Positions 24,307-35,685 of a DNA stretch of 64,000 nt are shown piece after piece (the first letter of the stretch is position 1; every line of letters begins with the position of its first letter). The notes below the pieces were generated by a model. That model saw nothing but the letters and a program-made list of their open reading frames with translations. It did no database searches and was not told the origin of the DNA. Source of the DNA: JANNPJ01 sp965200525 (GTDB lineage: Bacteria > Actinomycetota > Actinomycetes > Actinomycetales > Kineosporiaceae). Location of the stretch: assembly GCA_965200525.1 (NCBI GenBank), contig OZ241368.1, positions 6,138,001-6,202,000 on the forward strand, given 5' to 3'. A program made the translations under genes and the position numbers.

Positions 24307-24868
24307 GGTCGACCTCCCGCGCCGGACCGGCCGCTGCCGATGACGACGGTGGTGGCGCCGGCAGTGCCGACGTGAGCTGGCGCAGCGCCCGGTGCAACCG
24401 CGACTTGACCGTGCCGCGGGGCCAGCCGAGCACGGCCGCGGTCTCGGACTCGTCCAGGTCCAGCAGGTACCGGCAGGTCACGACCTGGCGGTGAGCCGGT
24501 GACAACCGGGCCAACCCGGCCACCAGCTCGGCCCGCCGCTCGAGCGACAGGGCCGCGGCCGACGGGTCGTCACTGCCGGCACCGGCCAGCAGGGGCTCGA
24601 CCTGGGACCAGGCCGTCTGCTCCCGCACCGACCGGCGTCCCGCCGTCCGGTGCAGATTGCGCACCTCGTTGGCGACGATGCTCAGCAACCAGGGGCGGAA
24701 CGGCGCGTCGGGGCGAAAGCGGTCCAGCGAGCGGTACGCCTTCACAAATGCCTCCTGGACGACGTCCTCGGCGTCCGCGCCCGCCCCCATCAGCGCCGCC
24801 GTCCGCACCGCCGTGGGGGCATGACGGCGCACCAGGTCCGCGTACGCCTCGCGTTCGCCGTCGCGCAC
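24296..24868 (-). CDS. ECF-type RNA polymerase sigma factor
   Basis: 190 aa. Region 2 is recognisable: DAEDVVQEAFVKAYRSLDRFRP near residue 32-53, with RPWLLSIVANEVRNLHR as region 2.4. Region 4 has LSPAHRQVVTCRYLLDLDESETAAVLGWPRGTVKSRLHRALRQL, the helix-turn-helix that reads the -35. The GTG at 24868 is the only reasonable start codon near the conserved N-terminus, although ECF factors often begin 10-15 residues earlier; an SD-like GGAGAGGGGGG lies about 55 bases upstream of it. It forms a unit with the anti-sigma and membrane protein genes downstream. Confidence 0.88.
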   Translation of the reverse strand: MRDGEREAYADLVRRHAPTAVRTAALMGAGADAEDVVQEAFVKAYRSLDRFRPDAPFRPWLLSIVANEVRNLHRTAGRRSVREQTAWSQVEPLLAGAGSDDPSAAALSLERRAELVAGLARLSPAHRQVVTCRYLLDLDESETAAVLGWPRGTVKSRLHRALRQLTSALPAPPPSSSAAAGPAREVDRDL

Positions 24869-25036
24869 CCGGGCCAGGGCCTGCGTGTCCTCAGGATCGG
24901 CGCTGATCCCGGCCCCCCTCTCCGATGTCCAGTCGCAGCGTCTACACCGCTGCCCGGCGGTCGGTTCCGCCGAGCCGACGCCGATCGCAGGCCGGGGGCC
25001 GAAGTGACGTCGGGGACGGACGAGGGCGGCCGGGAA

Positions 25037-25699
25037 TTACCAGCCCCGCTCGCGCCATTCAGCTAGGTGCGGGCGCTCGGCGCCGAGGGTGGAGTCGTTG
25101 CCGTGGCCCGGGTAGAACCAAGTGCTGTCGGGGTACACGTCGAACAGCCGTTGCTCGACGTCGTCCATCAAGGACGTGAAGTTGGCCTGGTCGCCGCGGG
25201 TGTTGCCGACCCCGCCGGGGAACAGGCTGTCGCCGGTGAACGCGTGTACGGAACCGTCCGAACTCGTCAGCACCAGCGCGACCGAACCAGGAGTGTGACC
25301 ACGCAGATGCACCACCTCCAGGCTCAGCTCACCGACCGTCACCCGGTCGCCGTGATCGAGCGGAACGTCGACCGGCACCGGCAGGGCCGCGGCGTCGTCC
25401 CGGCCGGCCGCGGTGTGCGCCCCGCTCGCGGCGACCACCTCGGCCAGCGCCCGGTGATGGTCCCAGTGCTGGTGAGTAGTGACGACGGTGGCGAGCCGGC
25501 CGCCGCCGTCCTTGATCAGCTCGAGTACCCGGGGAGCGCTGTCGGCGGCGTCGATCAGGAGCTGGTCGCCGGTGGCGGTGCAGGTGATCAGGTAACTGTT
25601 GTTGTCCTGCTCCGACACGCTGGCCTTACGAATGGTCGAGTCGGGCAGTTCACGGACGTCGGCCGCACCGCCCGCGACCACCTCACCGGTGTAGGTCAT
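25037..25699 (-). CDS. MBL-fold metallohydrolase (glyoxalase II-like)
   Basis: 220 aa from the ATG at 25699. The metal motif is THQHWDHHRAL near residues 74-84 (HxHxDH), with further ligand regions HLRGHTPGSV, FTGDSLFPGG and FYPGHG. This is the hydroxyacylglutathione-hydrolase-like branch; because actinobacteria use mycothiol, the true substrate is probably a different thioester. It is divergent from uvrA, an arrangement seen widely in actinobacteria. Confidence 0.87.
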   Translation of the reverse strand: MTYTGEVVAGGAADVRELPDSTIRKASVSEQDNNSYLITCTATGDQLLIDAADSAPRVLELIKDGGGRLATVVTTHQHWDHHRALAEVVAASGAHTAAGRDDAAALPVPVDVPLDHGDRVTVGELSLEVVHLRGHTPGSVALVLTSSDGSVHAFTGDSLFPGGVGNTRGDQANFTSLMDDVEQRLFDVYPDSTWFYPGHGNDSTLGAERPHLAEWRERGW

Positions 25700-25770
25700 G
25701 GGACATACCCTGCCATCCCGGTGCTGGTGGCGGGCGGTGTGACCCGCTCGTCCGGTCGTCGAATCGAAGA

Positions 25771-25793
25771 CTGTCGGTGGGGGCACCTAGCAT
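25771..25793 (+). promoter_or_regulatory. PafBC-type (RecA-NDp) DNA-damage promoter of uvrA
   Basis: CTGTCGGTG (25771-25779), exactly 8 bases, then TAGCAT (25788-25793). All fixed positions of TGTCRGTG-N8-TANNNT match. The -10 ends 7 bases before the GTG at 25801, so that GTG is the likely start of a leaderless mRNA; the ATG at 25792 lies inside the -10 and cannot be used from this transcript. No LexA-type box was seen. Confidence 0.82.
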
Positions 25794-25800
25794 GGGCAAC

Positions 25801-29103
<3,303 letters not shown>

Positions 29104-29124
29104 GTCCGGTCGGAGCGGGGACTC

Positions 29125-29637
29125 ATGTCTGATCGTGTCGGTCGGCCACTCGAAAATGACCGTCTGCCGACCGCTTTCGGTGCGCTGACGCTGCTCGCGG
29201 CGGCAGTGATCGTGCATGACCGGTTGGCCGGCCGGGTCGTGCTGCTGCAGCGTGGCCCGGCGGCCAAGTTCGGCCGGGGGTTGTGGGATCTTCCGGTCGG
29301 CAAGAGCGATCCGGGCGAGCCGATCACCCGCACCGCCGTCCGCGAACTGCGGGAGGAGACCGGGCTGATCGTCGATCCGGCTGCGCTCCAGCTGGCCCAG
29401 GTGGTGCACGGGGCGGACGGCGCCGAGTCGTCGAACGGCTTTCTCACCGTGGTGTTCGCGGCTCGCGAGTGGGCCGGGGAGCTCGTCAATGCCGAGCCGG
29501 CCAAGCATGCCCAGGTCCGGTGGTTCGACCTCGACGAGTTGCCCGGGCCGCGCGAGGTCGTCTTCGGCACCCGGGACACGCTGTCGGCCTACCTGGCCGG
29601 TACGCCCGGCGTGCTGCTCGACGGCTGGCCGGACTGA
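29125..29637 (+). CDS. Nudix hydrolase
   Basis: 170 aa. The Nudix box is complete: G-x5-E-x7-REL-x-EETG in GKSDPGEPITRTAVRELREETGL cut here as GKSDPGE (near 55) and RELREETG (near 70). These enzymes hydrolyse nucleoside diphosphates linked to another group; the substrate is not predictable. The ATG at 29125 follows GCGGGGA and is 21 bases after the uvrA stop, so it may be co-transcribed with uvrA. A link to oxidised nucleotide clean-up is possible but only inferred. Confidence 0.88.
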   Translation: MSDRVGRPLENDRLPTAFGALTLLAAAVIVHDRLAGRVVLLQRGPAAKFGRGLWDLPVGKSDPGEPITRTAVRELREETGLIVDPAALQLAQVVHGADGAESSNGFLTVVFAAREWAGELVNAEPAKHAQVRWFDLDELPGPREVVFGTRDTLSAYLAGTPGVLLDGWPD

Positions 29638-29719
29638 CACCGGCTCCGCCGGCCGGCGAGGAGCGGGCCGAGCGCGGGGGTGTTCCGTGCGGTCACAGCG
29701 CACAGAACAACCCCGATCT

Positions 29720-30959
29720 TCAGTTGCCAGGGTGGTCGTGGGCCTCGGGGAGACGGGGCTGGTCGTCGTGCCGGCCATGGTGGTGGTCGTGGGCTGAGTG
29801 GTCGTGATCGGCCATGTCGTCCGGGCCACCGCCCATCAGGGACAGCATCTGCGCCCCGCCGGTGCGTACGAAACGCCACACCAGCAGCGCCGCCAGCAGC
29901 AGGAACACGATGTTGAGGAAGGTCGTGTAGTTCCAGGACAGGTGGGCCATCCGGACATCGGCGTCTCGGATCGAGGGGATCAGGTGCAGCACGCCGAAAA
30001 GGATCTCGACCACGTATCCGGCAGCCACGCTGGCCGCGTAGAAGGTGGCGGTCAGGAACAGCGCCGTCCGGGTGCCGTAGTACTTCCGGTAGATCACCAG
30101 GACGGGCAGGATCAGGAGGTCGGCGAAGATGAAGCTGACCACGCCACCGAAGCTGATCCCGCCGTTCCAGAGCACCGCGGCCAGCGGCACGTTGCCGATC
30201 GAGCAGACGGAAGCTGGCGATCGCCACCAGCGGGCCGATCAGCGGTCCCCAGATCTTGGCCAGCAGCGGGTGGTCGACCAGGAAGAACGACTGCCAGAAG
30301 CTGTCCGGCACCCAGGCTCCGATCGCGCCGGCGATCAGCAGGCCGATCACGATGTCGCGCAACACCGCCGCCCACTCCATCACGAAGATGTGGCTGACCG
30401 ACGTCAGCGCCCTGGGGGAGAGCAGTCGGTGGGCCGGTGAACCGGTGTCGTCGATGCTCATGTCCATCGCCGCGTGCCCCTCCATCGAGCCGGCCAGGCC
30501 CCGGTCGGCCTGGGCCCGGGCCGCGCTCAGCAACTGGGGTCGCAGGAAGTACCGGAACAGCACCGCGATGACGATGATCATGATCGGGCCGCCGACGAAC
30601 TCGCCCAGGGTGAACTGCCAGCCCATCAGCAGGGCCAGGATGATGCCGAGCTCGATCACCAGGTTGGTGGAGGCGATCTCGAAGGCCATCGCGGCGGTGA
30701 AGTTGGCGCCCTTGCGGACCAGGGAGCGGGCCAGCGCCACCGCGGCGTAGGAGCAGGACGACGACGCGGCCCCGAGCCCGGCGGCCAGGGCCAGGGTGCG
30801 CGGCCGGTCGTCGCCCAGCAGCCGGGTAATCGTCTCCTTGCGGATCAGGGCCTGCACCACGGCCGACAGGGTGAAGCCGAGGATCAGCGCCCAGGTGATC
30901 TCCCAGGTCATCGAGAAGGCCAGCTCAAGGGCGTGGCGCAGCGCATGCAGAAGTTCCAT
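29720..30959 (-). pseudogene. YraQ/DUF318-type permease, interrupted by a one-base frameshift
   Basis: Two frames together encode one permease of about 412 aa. The first (30959 down to about 30210) covers five or six membrane helices and GPLVAIASF; the second resumes with VCSIGNVPLAAVLWNGG, a conserved permease helix, and runs to 29720. Removing one G from the GG at 30209-30210 joins them exactly. The C-terminus is His-rich (DHDHSAHDHHHGRHDD), suggesting metal binding. It is encoded 8 bases after an ArsR-type regulator. Either a genuine frameshift or a sequencing error. Confidence 0.8.
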
Positions 30960-30967
30960 GACGGCGG

Positions 30968-31462
30968 CTACTCCTTGCCCTCGTCGACATCAGGTTCGGC
31001 ATCACGGTCGACACCAGGGTCGACGCGGGTCATGTCGACCAGCCGGCGAAGGCAGTGCTCGCGCAGCGGCTCCGGGAAGCCGGGGCCGAGGCGGTAGAAG
31101 ACCACCCGGCCGGACTTGCGGGTCGCGACCAGTCCGGCCGTGCGCAGCAGGCGCAGGCCGTATCCGACGGAGTCCTCGGTCGCCTCGAGGGCCAGGGCCA
31201 GATCGCCGACGCAGAGTTCGTCGACCTCGTCCAGTGCGTACAGGATCCGGGCCCGGACCGGGTCGGCCAGCAGGGAGAGCAGGCCGGACAGGCGACCGGC
31301 GTCCTCGGCGGACAACCCCCGCGACCGGGCCCGGGTGACCCGCTCTGGATCGACCGGGTGCTCGTGCGCCGAACCGGTCGACCTACCGGGGCGTTCTTCG
31401 ATCAGCTTGCTCATGACCACCGTCTTCTCGTCCGCGAGCTCACAACAGCCGTGTAAGCGCAC
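30968..31462 (-). CDS. ArsR/SmtB-family metal-responsive regulator
   Basis: 164 aa with a winged HTH: LLSLLADPVRARILYALDEVDELCVGDLALAL then DSVGYGLRLLRTAGLVATRKSGRVVFYRL. The alpha-3 site reads ELCVGDL, keeping one Cys of the usual CVC pair. The extra N-terminus from the GTG at 31462 adds a Cys pair (HGCCEL), reminiscent of CadC-type sensors; a start at the ATG 31414 would lose it. It lies directly upstream of the permease gene on the same strand and probably controls it in response to a thiophilic metal such as Cd, Pb or As. Confidence 0.82.
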   Translation of the reverse strand: MRLHGCCELADEKTVVMSKLIEERPGRSTGSAHEHPVDPERVTRARSRGLSAEDAGRLSGLLSLLADPVRARILYALDEVDELCVGDLALALEATEDSVGYGLRLLRTAGLVATRKSGRVVFYRLGPGFPEPLREHCLRRLVDMTRVDPGVDRDAEPDVDEGKE

Positions 31463-31464
31463 GG
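31449..31464. promoter_or_regulatory. Possible ArsR operator, CCGTG-N6-CACGG
   Basis: Perfect 5-base arms around TAAGCG, overlapping the GTG start of the arsR-like gene; another CACGG follows at 31469-31473. Autoregulation at such a site is usual for this family, but the repeat is short. Confidence 0.3.
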
Positions 31465-31520
31465 ATGCACGGTGATTATTCCGGTACCGAAGGTGCGGTC
31501 GAACCGAGGCCGGGCGAGAA

Positions 31521-31543
31521 CTGTCGGTGCCAGCGCTTAGGAT
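31521..31543 (+). promoter_or_regulatory. PafBC-type (RecA-NDp) DNA-damage promoter of uvrC
   Basis: CTGTCGGTG (31521-31529), exactly 8 bases, then TAGGAT (31538-31543). The -10 ends 7 bases before the GTG at 31551, the same geometry as at uvrA. This places the start at 31551 rather than at the in-frame GTG at 31527, which lies inside the promoter. Confidence 0.82.
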
Positions 31544-31550
31544 TTTGGCC

Positions 31551-33539
31551 GTGGCTGATCCTGCGACCTACCGACCAGCGGTCGGGTCGATCCCCGAGCA
31601 ACCCGGCGTCTACCGGTTCCGGGATGCCTCCGGGCGGGTGATCTACGTCGGCAAGGCCAAGAGCCTGCGCCAGCGGCTCAACTCGTACTTCGCCGACCTG
31701 GCCAACCTGCACCCGCGCACCCAGACGATGGTCACCACCGCCGCCGGGGTGGAGTGGACCACGGTCAACACCGAGGTCGAGGCGCTCCAGCTGGAGTACT
31801 CCTGGATCAAGGAGTACGACCCGCGGTTCAACGTGAAGTACCGCGACGACAAGTCCTACCCGTACCTGGCCGTGACCATGGCCGACGAGTTCCCCCGGGT
31901 CCAGGTGATGCGCGGGGCCAAACGCAAGGGCACCAAATACTTCGGGCCCTACGCCCACGCCTGGGCCATCCGCGAGACGGTCGACCTGCTGCTGCGGGTC
32001 TTCCCGGTTCGCACCTGTAGCAACGGGGTGTTCAAGCGGGCCGGTCAGATCGGCCGACCCTGCCTGCTCGGCTACATCGAGAAGTGCTCGGCGCCCTGCG
32101 TCGGGCGGGTCGACGCCGAGCAGCACCGCCGGCTGGCCGACGAGTTCTGCGACTTCATGGCGGGCAAGACCGAGCGCTACGTGCGGCGGCTGGAGCGCGA
32201 CATGCGCGAGGCCTCCAGCCACCAGGAGTACGAGAAGGCGGCCCGGCTGCGCGACGACATCCAGGCCCTCACCCGGGCGATGGAGAAGAACGCCGTCGTG
32301 CTGCCCGATGGCACCGACGCCGATGTCTTCGCCCTCGCCGAGGACGAGCTCGAGGCCGCCGTCCAGGTGTTCCACGTGCGCGACGGCCGGATCCGGGGCC
32401 AGCGCGGCTGGGTCGTCGAGAAGGTCGAGGACGTCACCACCGCCGACCTGGTCGAGCACCTCCTGCAGCAGGTCTACGGCGAGACCAGTGGCGAGGCGGT
32501 CCCGCGCGAGGTGCTGGTCCCGGTCGACCCGCCCCTGCTGCACGAGGTCGAGGACTGGCTCTCCGGCCTGCGCGGGTCGCACGTGAGCGTCCGGGTGCCG
32601 CAGCGGGGCGACAAGCGCTCCCTGATGGAGACGGTCGCCCGCAACGCCGGTCAGGCCCTGACCCTGCACAAGGTGCACCGGGCCGGCGACCTGACCACCC
32701 GGGCCAAGGCCCTGCAGGAGATCCAGGAGGCGCTCGACCTGCAGGAGGCTCCGCTGCGGATCGAGTGCTACGACGTCTCGCACATCCAGGGCTCCAACGT
32801 GGTGGCCTCGATGGTCGTCTTCGAGGACGGCCTGCCCCGCAAGTCCGAGTACCGCCGGTTCACGATCAAGACGGTCGAGGGCTCGGACGACGTCGCCTCG
32901 ATCCGCGAGGTGATCACCCGCCGGTTCCGCCGCCAGCTCAACGAACAGGACGCCGACGCGCCCGGCGGCGGCCAGCTGACCGGAACGCTCGAGGCCGGGG
33001 TCCCGGCCCTGATCGACCCCGACACCGGCCGGGCCAAGCGGTTCGCCTACGCCCCCCAGTTGGTGGTAGTCGACGGCGGTGCCCCTCAGGTGGCTGCGGC
33101 CGCGGCCGCGATGTCCGAACTCGGCATCGTCGACGTGGCTCTGTGCGGGCTAGCCAAGCGGCTGGAAGAGGTTTGGATCCCGGACGACGAGCAGCCGGTG
33201 ATCCTGCCCCGCAGCAGCGAGGGGCTCTACCTGCTGCAGCGGATCCGCGACGAGGCCCACCGGTTCGCGATCACCCATCACCGCCAGCGCCGCAGCACCG
33301 CGATGACCGCCAGTGAGCTCGATGCCGTGCCCGGCCTGGGCCCGGCCCGCAAGAAGGCCCTGCTGGCCCACTTCGGCTCGGTCAAGAAGCTGCGCCTGGC
33401 CAGCGTCGAGGCGATCGCCTCGGTGCAGGGGGTCGGGCCCAAGGTGGCCGCGGCCGTGGTCGAGTCGCTGAACTCCGAGGCCGCCGCCGCCCGGAGTGGG
33501 GTGGCCGTCGACATGGCCACCGGTGAGATCATCGACTGA
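31551..33539 (+). CDS. uvrC: Excinuclease ABC subunit C
   Basis: 662 aa. The N-terminal GIY-YIG nuclease (PGVYRFRD...VIYVGKAKSLRQRL) makes the 3' incision. A UVR motif near residues 210-245 (EYEKAARLRDDIQAL) contacts UvrB. The RNase H-like domain that makes the 5' incision follows (IECYDVSHIQG near 405 and VVVDGG near 505), then C-terminal helix-hairpin-helix repeats (VPGLGPARKKALLAHFGS). It is the first gene of the conserved uvrC-rapZ-yvcK-whiA group. The GTG start is fixed by the leaderless promoter. Confidence 0.97.
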   Translation: MADPATYRPAVGSIPEQPGVYRFRDASGRVIYVGKAKSLRQRLNSYFADLANLHPRTQTMVTTAAGVEWTTVNTEVEALQLEYSWIKEYDPRFNVKYRDDKSYPYLAVTMADEFPRVQVMRGAKRKGTKYFGPYAHAWAIRETVDLLLRVFPVRTCSNGVFKRAGQIGRPCLLGYIEKCSAPCVGRVDAEQHRRLADEFCDFMAGKTERYVRRLERDMREASSHQEYEKAARLRDDIQALTRAMEKNAVVLPDGTDADVFALAEDELEAAVQVFHVRDGRIRGQRGWVVEKVEDVTTADLVEHLLQQVYGETSGEAVPREVLVPVDPPLLHEVEDWLSGLRGSHVSVRVPQRGDKRSLMETVARNAGQALTLHKVHRAGDLTTRAKALQEIQEALDLQEAPLRIECYDVSHIQGSNVVASMVVFEDGLPRKSEYRRFTIKTVEGSDDVASIREVITRRFRRQLNEQDADAPGGGQLTGTLEAGVPALIDPDTGRAKRFAYAPQLVVVDGGAPQVAAAAAAMSELGIVDVALCGLAKRLEEVWIPDDEQPVILPRSSEGLYLLQRIRDEAHRFAITHHRQRRSTAMTASELDAVPGLGPARKKALLAHFGSVKKLRLASVEAIASVQGVGPKVAAAVVESLNSEAAAARSGVAVDMATGEIID

Positions 33540-33582
33540 CCCTCGTCCTGGCCGAACCGTCGCACCTCATCAGGGAGTATCC

Positions 33583-34470
33583 GTGACCACCGTGCCCGAG
33601 GACGCCGCGCACCCGTCCGAGTTGCTGATCATCACCGGCATGTCCGGCGCCGGCCGCAGCACCGCGGCCAAGGCCCTGGAAGATCTGGGCTGGTACGTCG
33701 TCGACAACCTGCCGCCGCAGCTGATCGCCGAGCTGGCCGTGCTGACCGCCAACGCCGAGCCCTCGGTCCGCCGGATCGCCGTCGCGGTCGACGTCCGCGG
33801 CCGGTCGTTCTTCTCCGCGCTCGGTGAGGCGATCCCGGCGGTGGAGCACAGCGGCGTCCGCACCCGGTTGCTCTTCCTCGATGCCACGGACGAGACCCTG
33901 GTCCGCCGGTTCGAGTCGGTTCGCCGCCCGCACCCGTTGCAGGGCGACGGCGCCGTGCTCGACGGCATCCGGGCCGAGCGGGCCATGCTCGGCGAGCTGC
34001 GCGGCGACGCCGACACCGTGGTCGACACCTCCCGGCTCAACGTGCACGAGCTGGCCAGCAAGATCATCGCCCTGTTCGGGGACGCCGACGCCCCGGCGAT
34101 CCGGATCCTGCTGATGTCGTTCGGCTTCAAGTACGGCCTGCCCCTGGACGCCGACCAGGTGGCCGACATCCGGTTCCTGCCCAACCCGTTCTGGGTGCCG
34201 GAGCTGCGCCCGCACACCGGCCTCGACGAGGAGGTCTCGAAGTTCGTGCTCAGCCAGGAAGGCGCCGAGGACTTCATCGACCGCTACGTGATGGCCCTCG
34301 AGCCGGTGCTGGCCGGCTACGTGCGGGAGAACAAGCGGTACGCCACGATCGCGGTCGGCTGCACCGGCGGCAAGCACCGCTCGGTCGCGGTCACCGAGGT
34401 GCTGGCCAAGCGGTTGGCCGGCCCGGGGGTGGCGATCACCGCCGTCCACCGCGACCTGGGGCGCGAGTGA
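33583..34470 (+). CDS. rapZ: RNase adapter protein RapZ (YvcJ-type nucleotide-binding protein)
   Basis: 295 aa. The P-loop ITGMSGAGRST is at residues 13-23 and VVDNLPPQL follows; the C-terminal domain has FGFKYGLP and GCTGGKHRSV, both RapZ hallmarks. RapZ hydrolyses GTP/ATP and in E. coli steers RNase E to the GlmZ small RNA; the actinobacterial role is less clear. AGGGAG six bases upstream supports the GTG at 33583. The stop overlaps yvcK (GTGA at 34467-34470). Confidence 0.95.
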   Translation: MTTVPEDAAHPSELLIITGMSGAGRSTAAKALEDLGWYVVDNLPPQLIAELAVLTANAEPSVRRIAVAVDVRGRSFFSALGEAIPAVEHSGVRTRLLFLDATDETLVRRFESVRRPHPLQGDGAVLDGIRAERAMLGELRGDADTVVDTSRLNVHELASKIIALFGDADAPAIRILLMSFGFKYGLPLDADQVADIRFLPNPFWVPELRPHTGLDEEVSKFVLSQEGAEDFIDRYVMALEPVLAGYVRENKRYATIAVGCTGGKHRSVAVTEVLAKRLAGPGVAITAVHRDLGRE

Positions 34471-35453
34471 CCCTGGCCACCGGTGGGCGCGGTGGTCCCG
34501 CGCCCGGGCTGAAGGTGGTGGCCCTCGGCGGTGGCCACGGCCTGGCCGCCTCGCTGGCCGCCCTGCGCCACCTCACCGATCGGCTGACCGCGGTGGTCAC
34601 GGTGGCCGACGACGGCGGCTCGTCCGGCCGGCTGCGCCGCGAGTTCGGTGTGCTGCCCCCGGGCGACCTGCGGATGGCCCTGTCGGCCCTGTGCGACGAC
34701 TCCGAATGGGGCCGGCTCTGGCGCGACGTGCTGCAGCACCGGTTCGCCAGCGCCGGGGCGCTGCACGACCACGCCCTCGGCAACCTGCTGATCGTCACCC
34801 TGTGGGAACTGCTCGACGATCCGGTGCTCGGCCTCGACTGGGTCGGCCGGCTGCTCGGGGCCCGGGGCCGGGTGCTGCCGATGGCCGCGGTCCCGCTCGA
34901 CATCGAGGCCTCGGTGCTGGGCATCGACCCCGACGACCCGACCGCGCTGGCCACCGTGCGCGGCCAGGTGGCGGTGGCGACCACGCCGGGCCGGGTGATC
35001 GGCGTCCACCTGACCCCGAAGGAGCCGCCGGCCTGTCCGGAGGCACTGGACGCGGTCCGCGCGGCCGACTGGGTCGTGCTCGGGCCGGGGTCGTGGTTCA
35101 CCAGCGTGCTGCCGCACCTGCTGGTGCCGGAACTGGAGCGGGCGCTGCGCGACACCGGGGCCAGACGCTGTCTGACGCTCAACATGGGCCCGCAGCCGGG
35201 GGAGACCGACGGCTTCTCGCCCGAGACCCATCTCGAGGTGCTCAGCGCCCATGCCCCCGAACTGCGGATCGATGCCGTCCTGGTCGACCCGTCGGCGGTC
35301 ACCGACGCCGGCCAGCTGGCCGAGGTGGCTGCGTCGATGGGCGCGGTGGTGGTCACCCGCGACGTCGCGATGAGTGACGGGTCGGCCCGCCACGACCCGC
35401 TCCGGCTGGCCGCCGCCTACCGGGACGTCTTCTCCGGCCTGGTTTCGGCGTAG
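34467..35453 (+). CDS. yvcK: YvcK family protein (gluconeogenesis factor, CofD-like)
   Basis: 328 aa. GGGHGLAASLAALR near residue 20 and VADDGGSSGRLRREFG near 47 are the UDP-sugar/nucleotide-binding loops of the CofD/YvcK family; DHALGNL and PGSWFTSVLPHL follow. In B. subtilis and mycobacteria (CuvA) this protein is needed for growth on gluconeogenic carbon and for normal cell wall, binding UDP-GlcNAc. The GTG start overlaps the rapZ stop, so the two are translationally coupled. Confidence 0.94.
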   Translation: MTLATGGRGGPAPGLKVVALGGGHGLAASLAALRHLTDRLTAVVTVADDGGSSGRLRREFGVLPPGDLRMALSALCDDSEWGRLWRDVLQHRFASAGALHDHALGNLLIVTLWELLDDPVLGLDWVGRLLGARGRVLPMAAVPLDIEASVLGIDPDDPTALATVRGQVAVATTPGRVIGVHLTPKEPPACPEALDAVRAADWVVLGPGSWFTSVLPHLLVPELERALRDTGARRCLTLNMGPQPGETDGFSPETHLEVLSAHAPELRIDAVLVDPSAVTDAGQLAEVAASMGAVVVTRDVAMSDGSARHDPLRLAAAYRDVFSGLVSA

Positions 35454-35685
35454 CCCCGGGTCGGACCCGGCCGAGTCCGCCCCGGACCGTTGCGCCGCTC
35501 GGCGTGTCGGCGGCCCGGAGCGCTTCCCCGTCGTCTCGATATTCGAGATCCCGGTCTGGAACATGAGTGACTTCCGGGGCGGACGGGACAGCTGTGAACA
35601 CGGCGCCGGGGTAACTGTCCGGTATGCCCGTCGCTCGATCACAAGCGCACAGAGGGTGCTTGCAGTCAGTGGCAGGATGAGGTTC

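Noticed and set aside
25741..25800. LexA (SOS) box upstream of uvrA
   Set aside because: TCGAATCGAAGA partly resembles half of an actinobacterial SOS box, but the second half (GTTCGA at the right spacing) is missing. The PafBC-type element explains the region better.
35454..35685. Promoter of whiA
   Set aside because: GTGAAC followed about 17 bases later by TAACTG was considered, but both boxes are weak and several alternatives fit equally well, so no site is reported.
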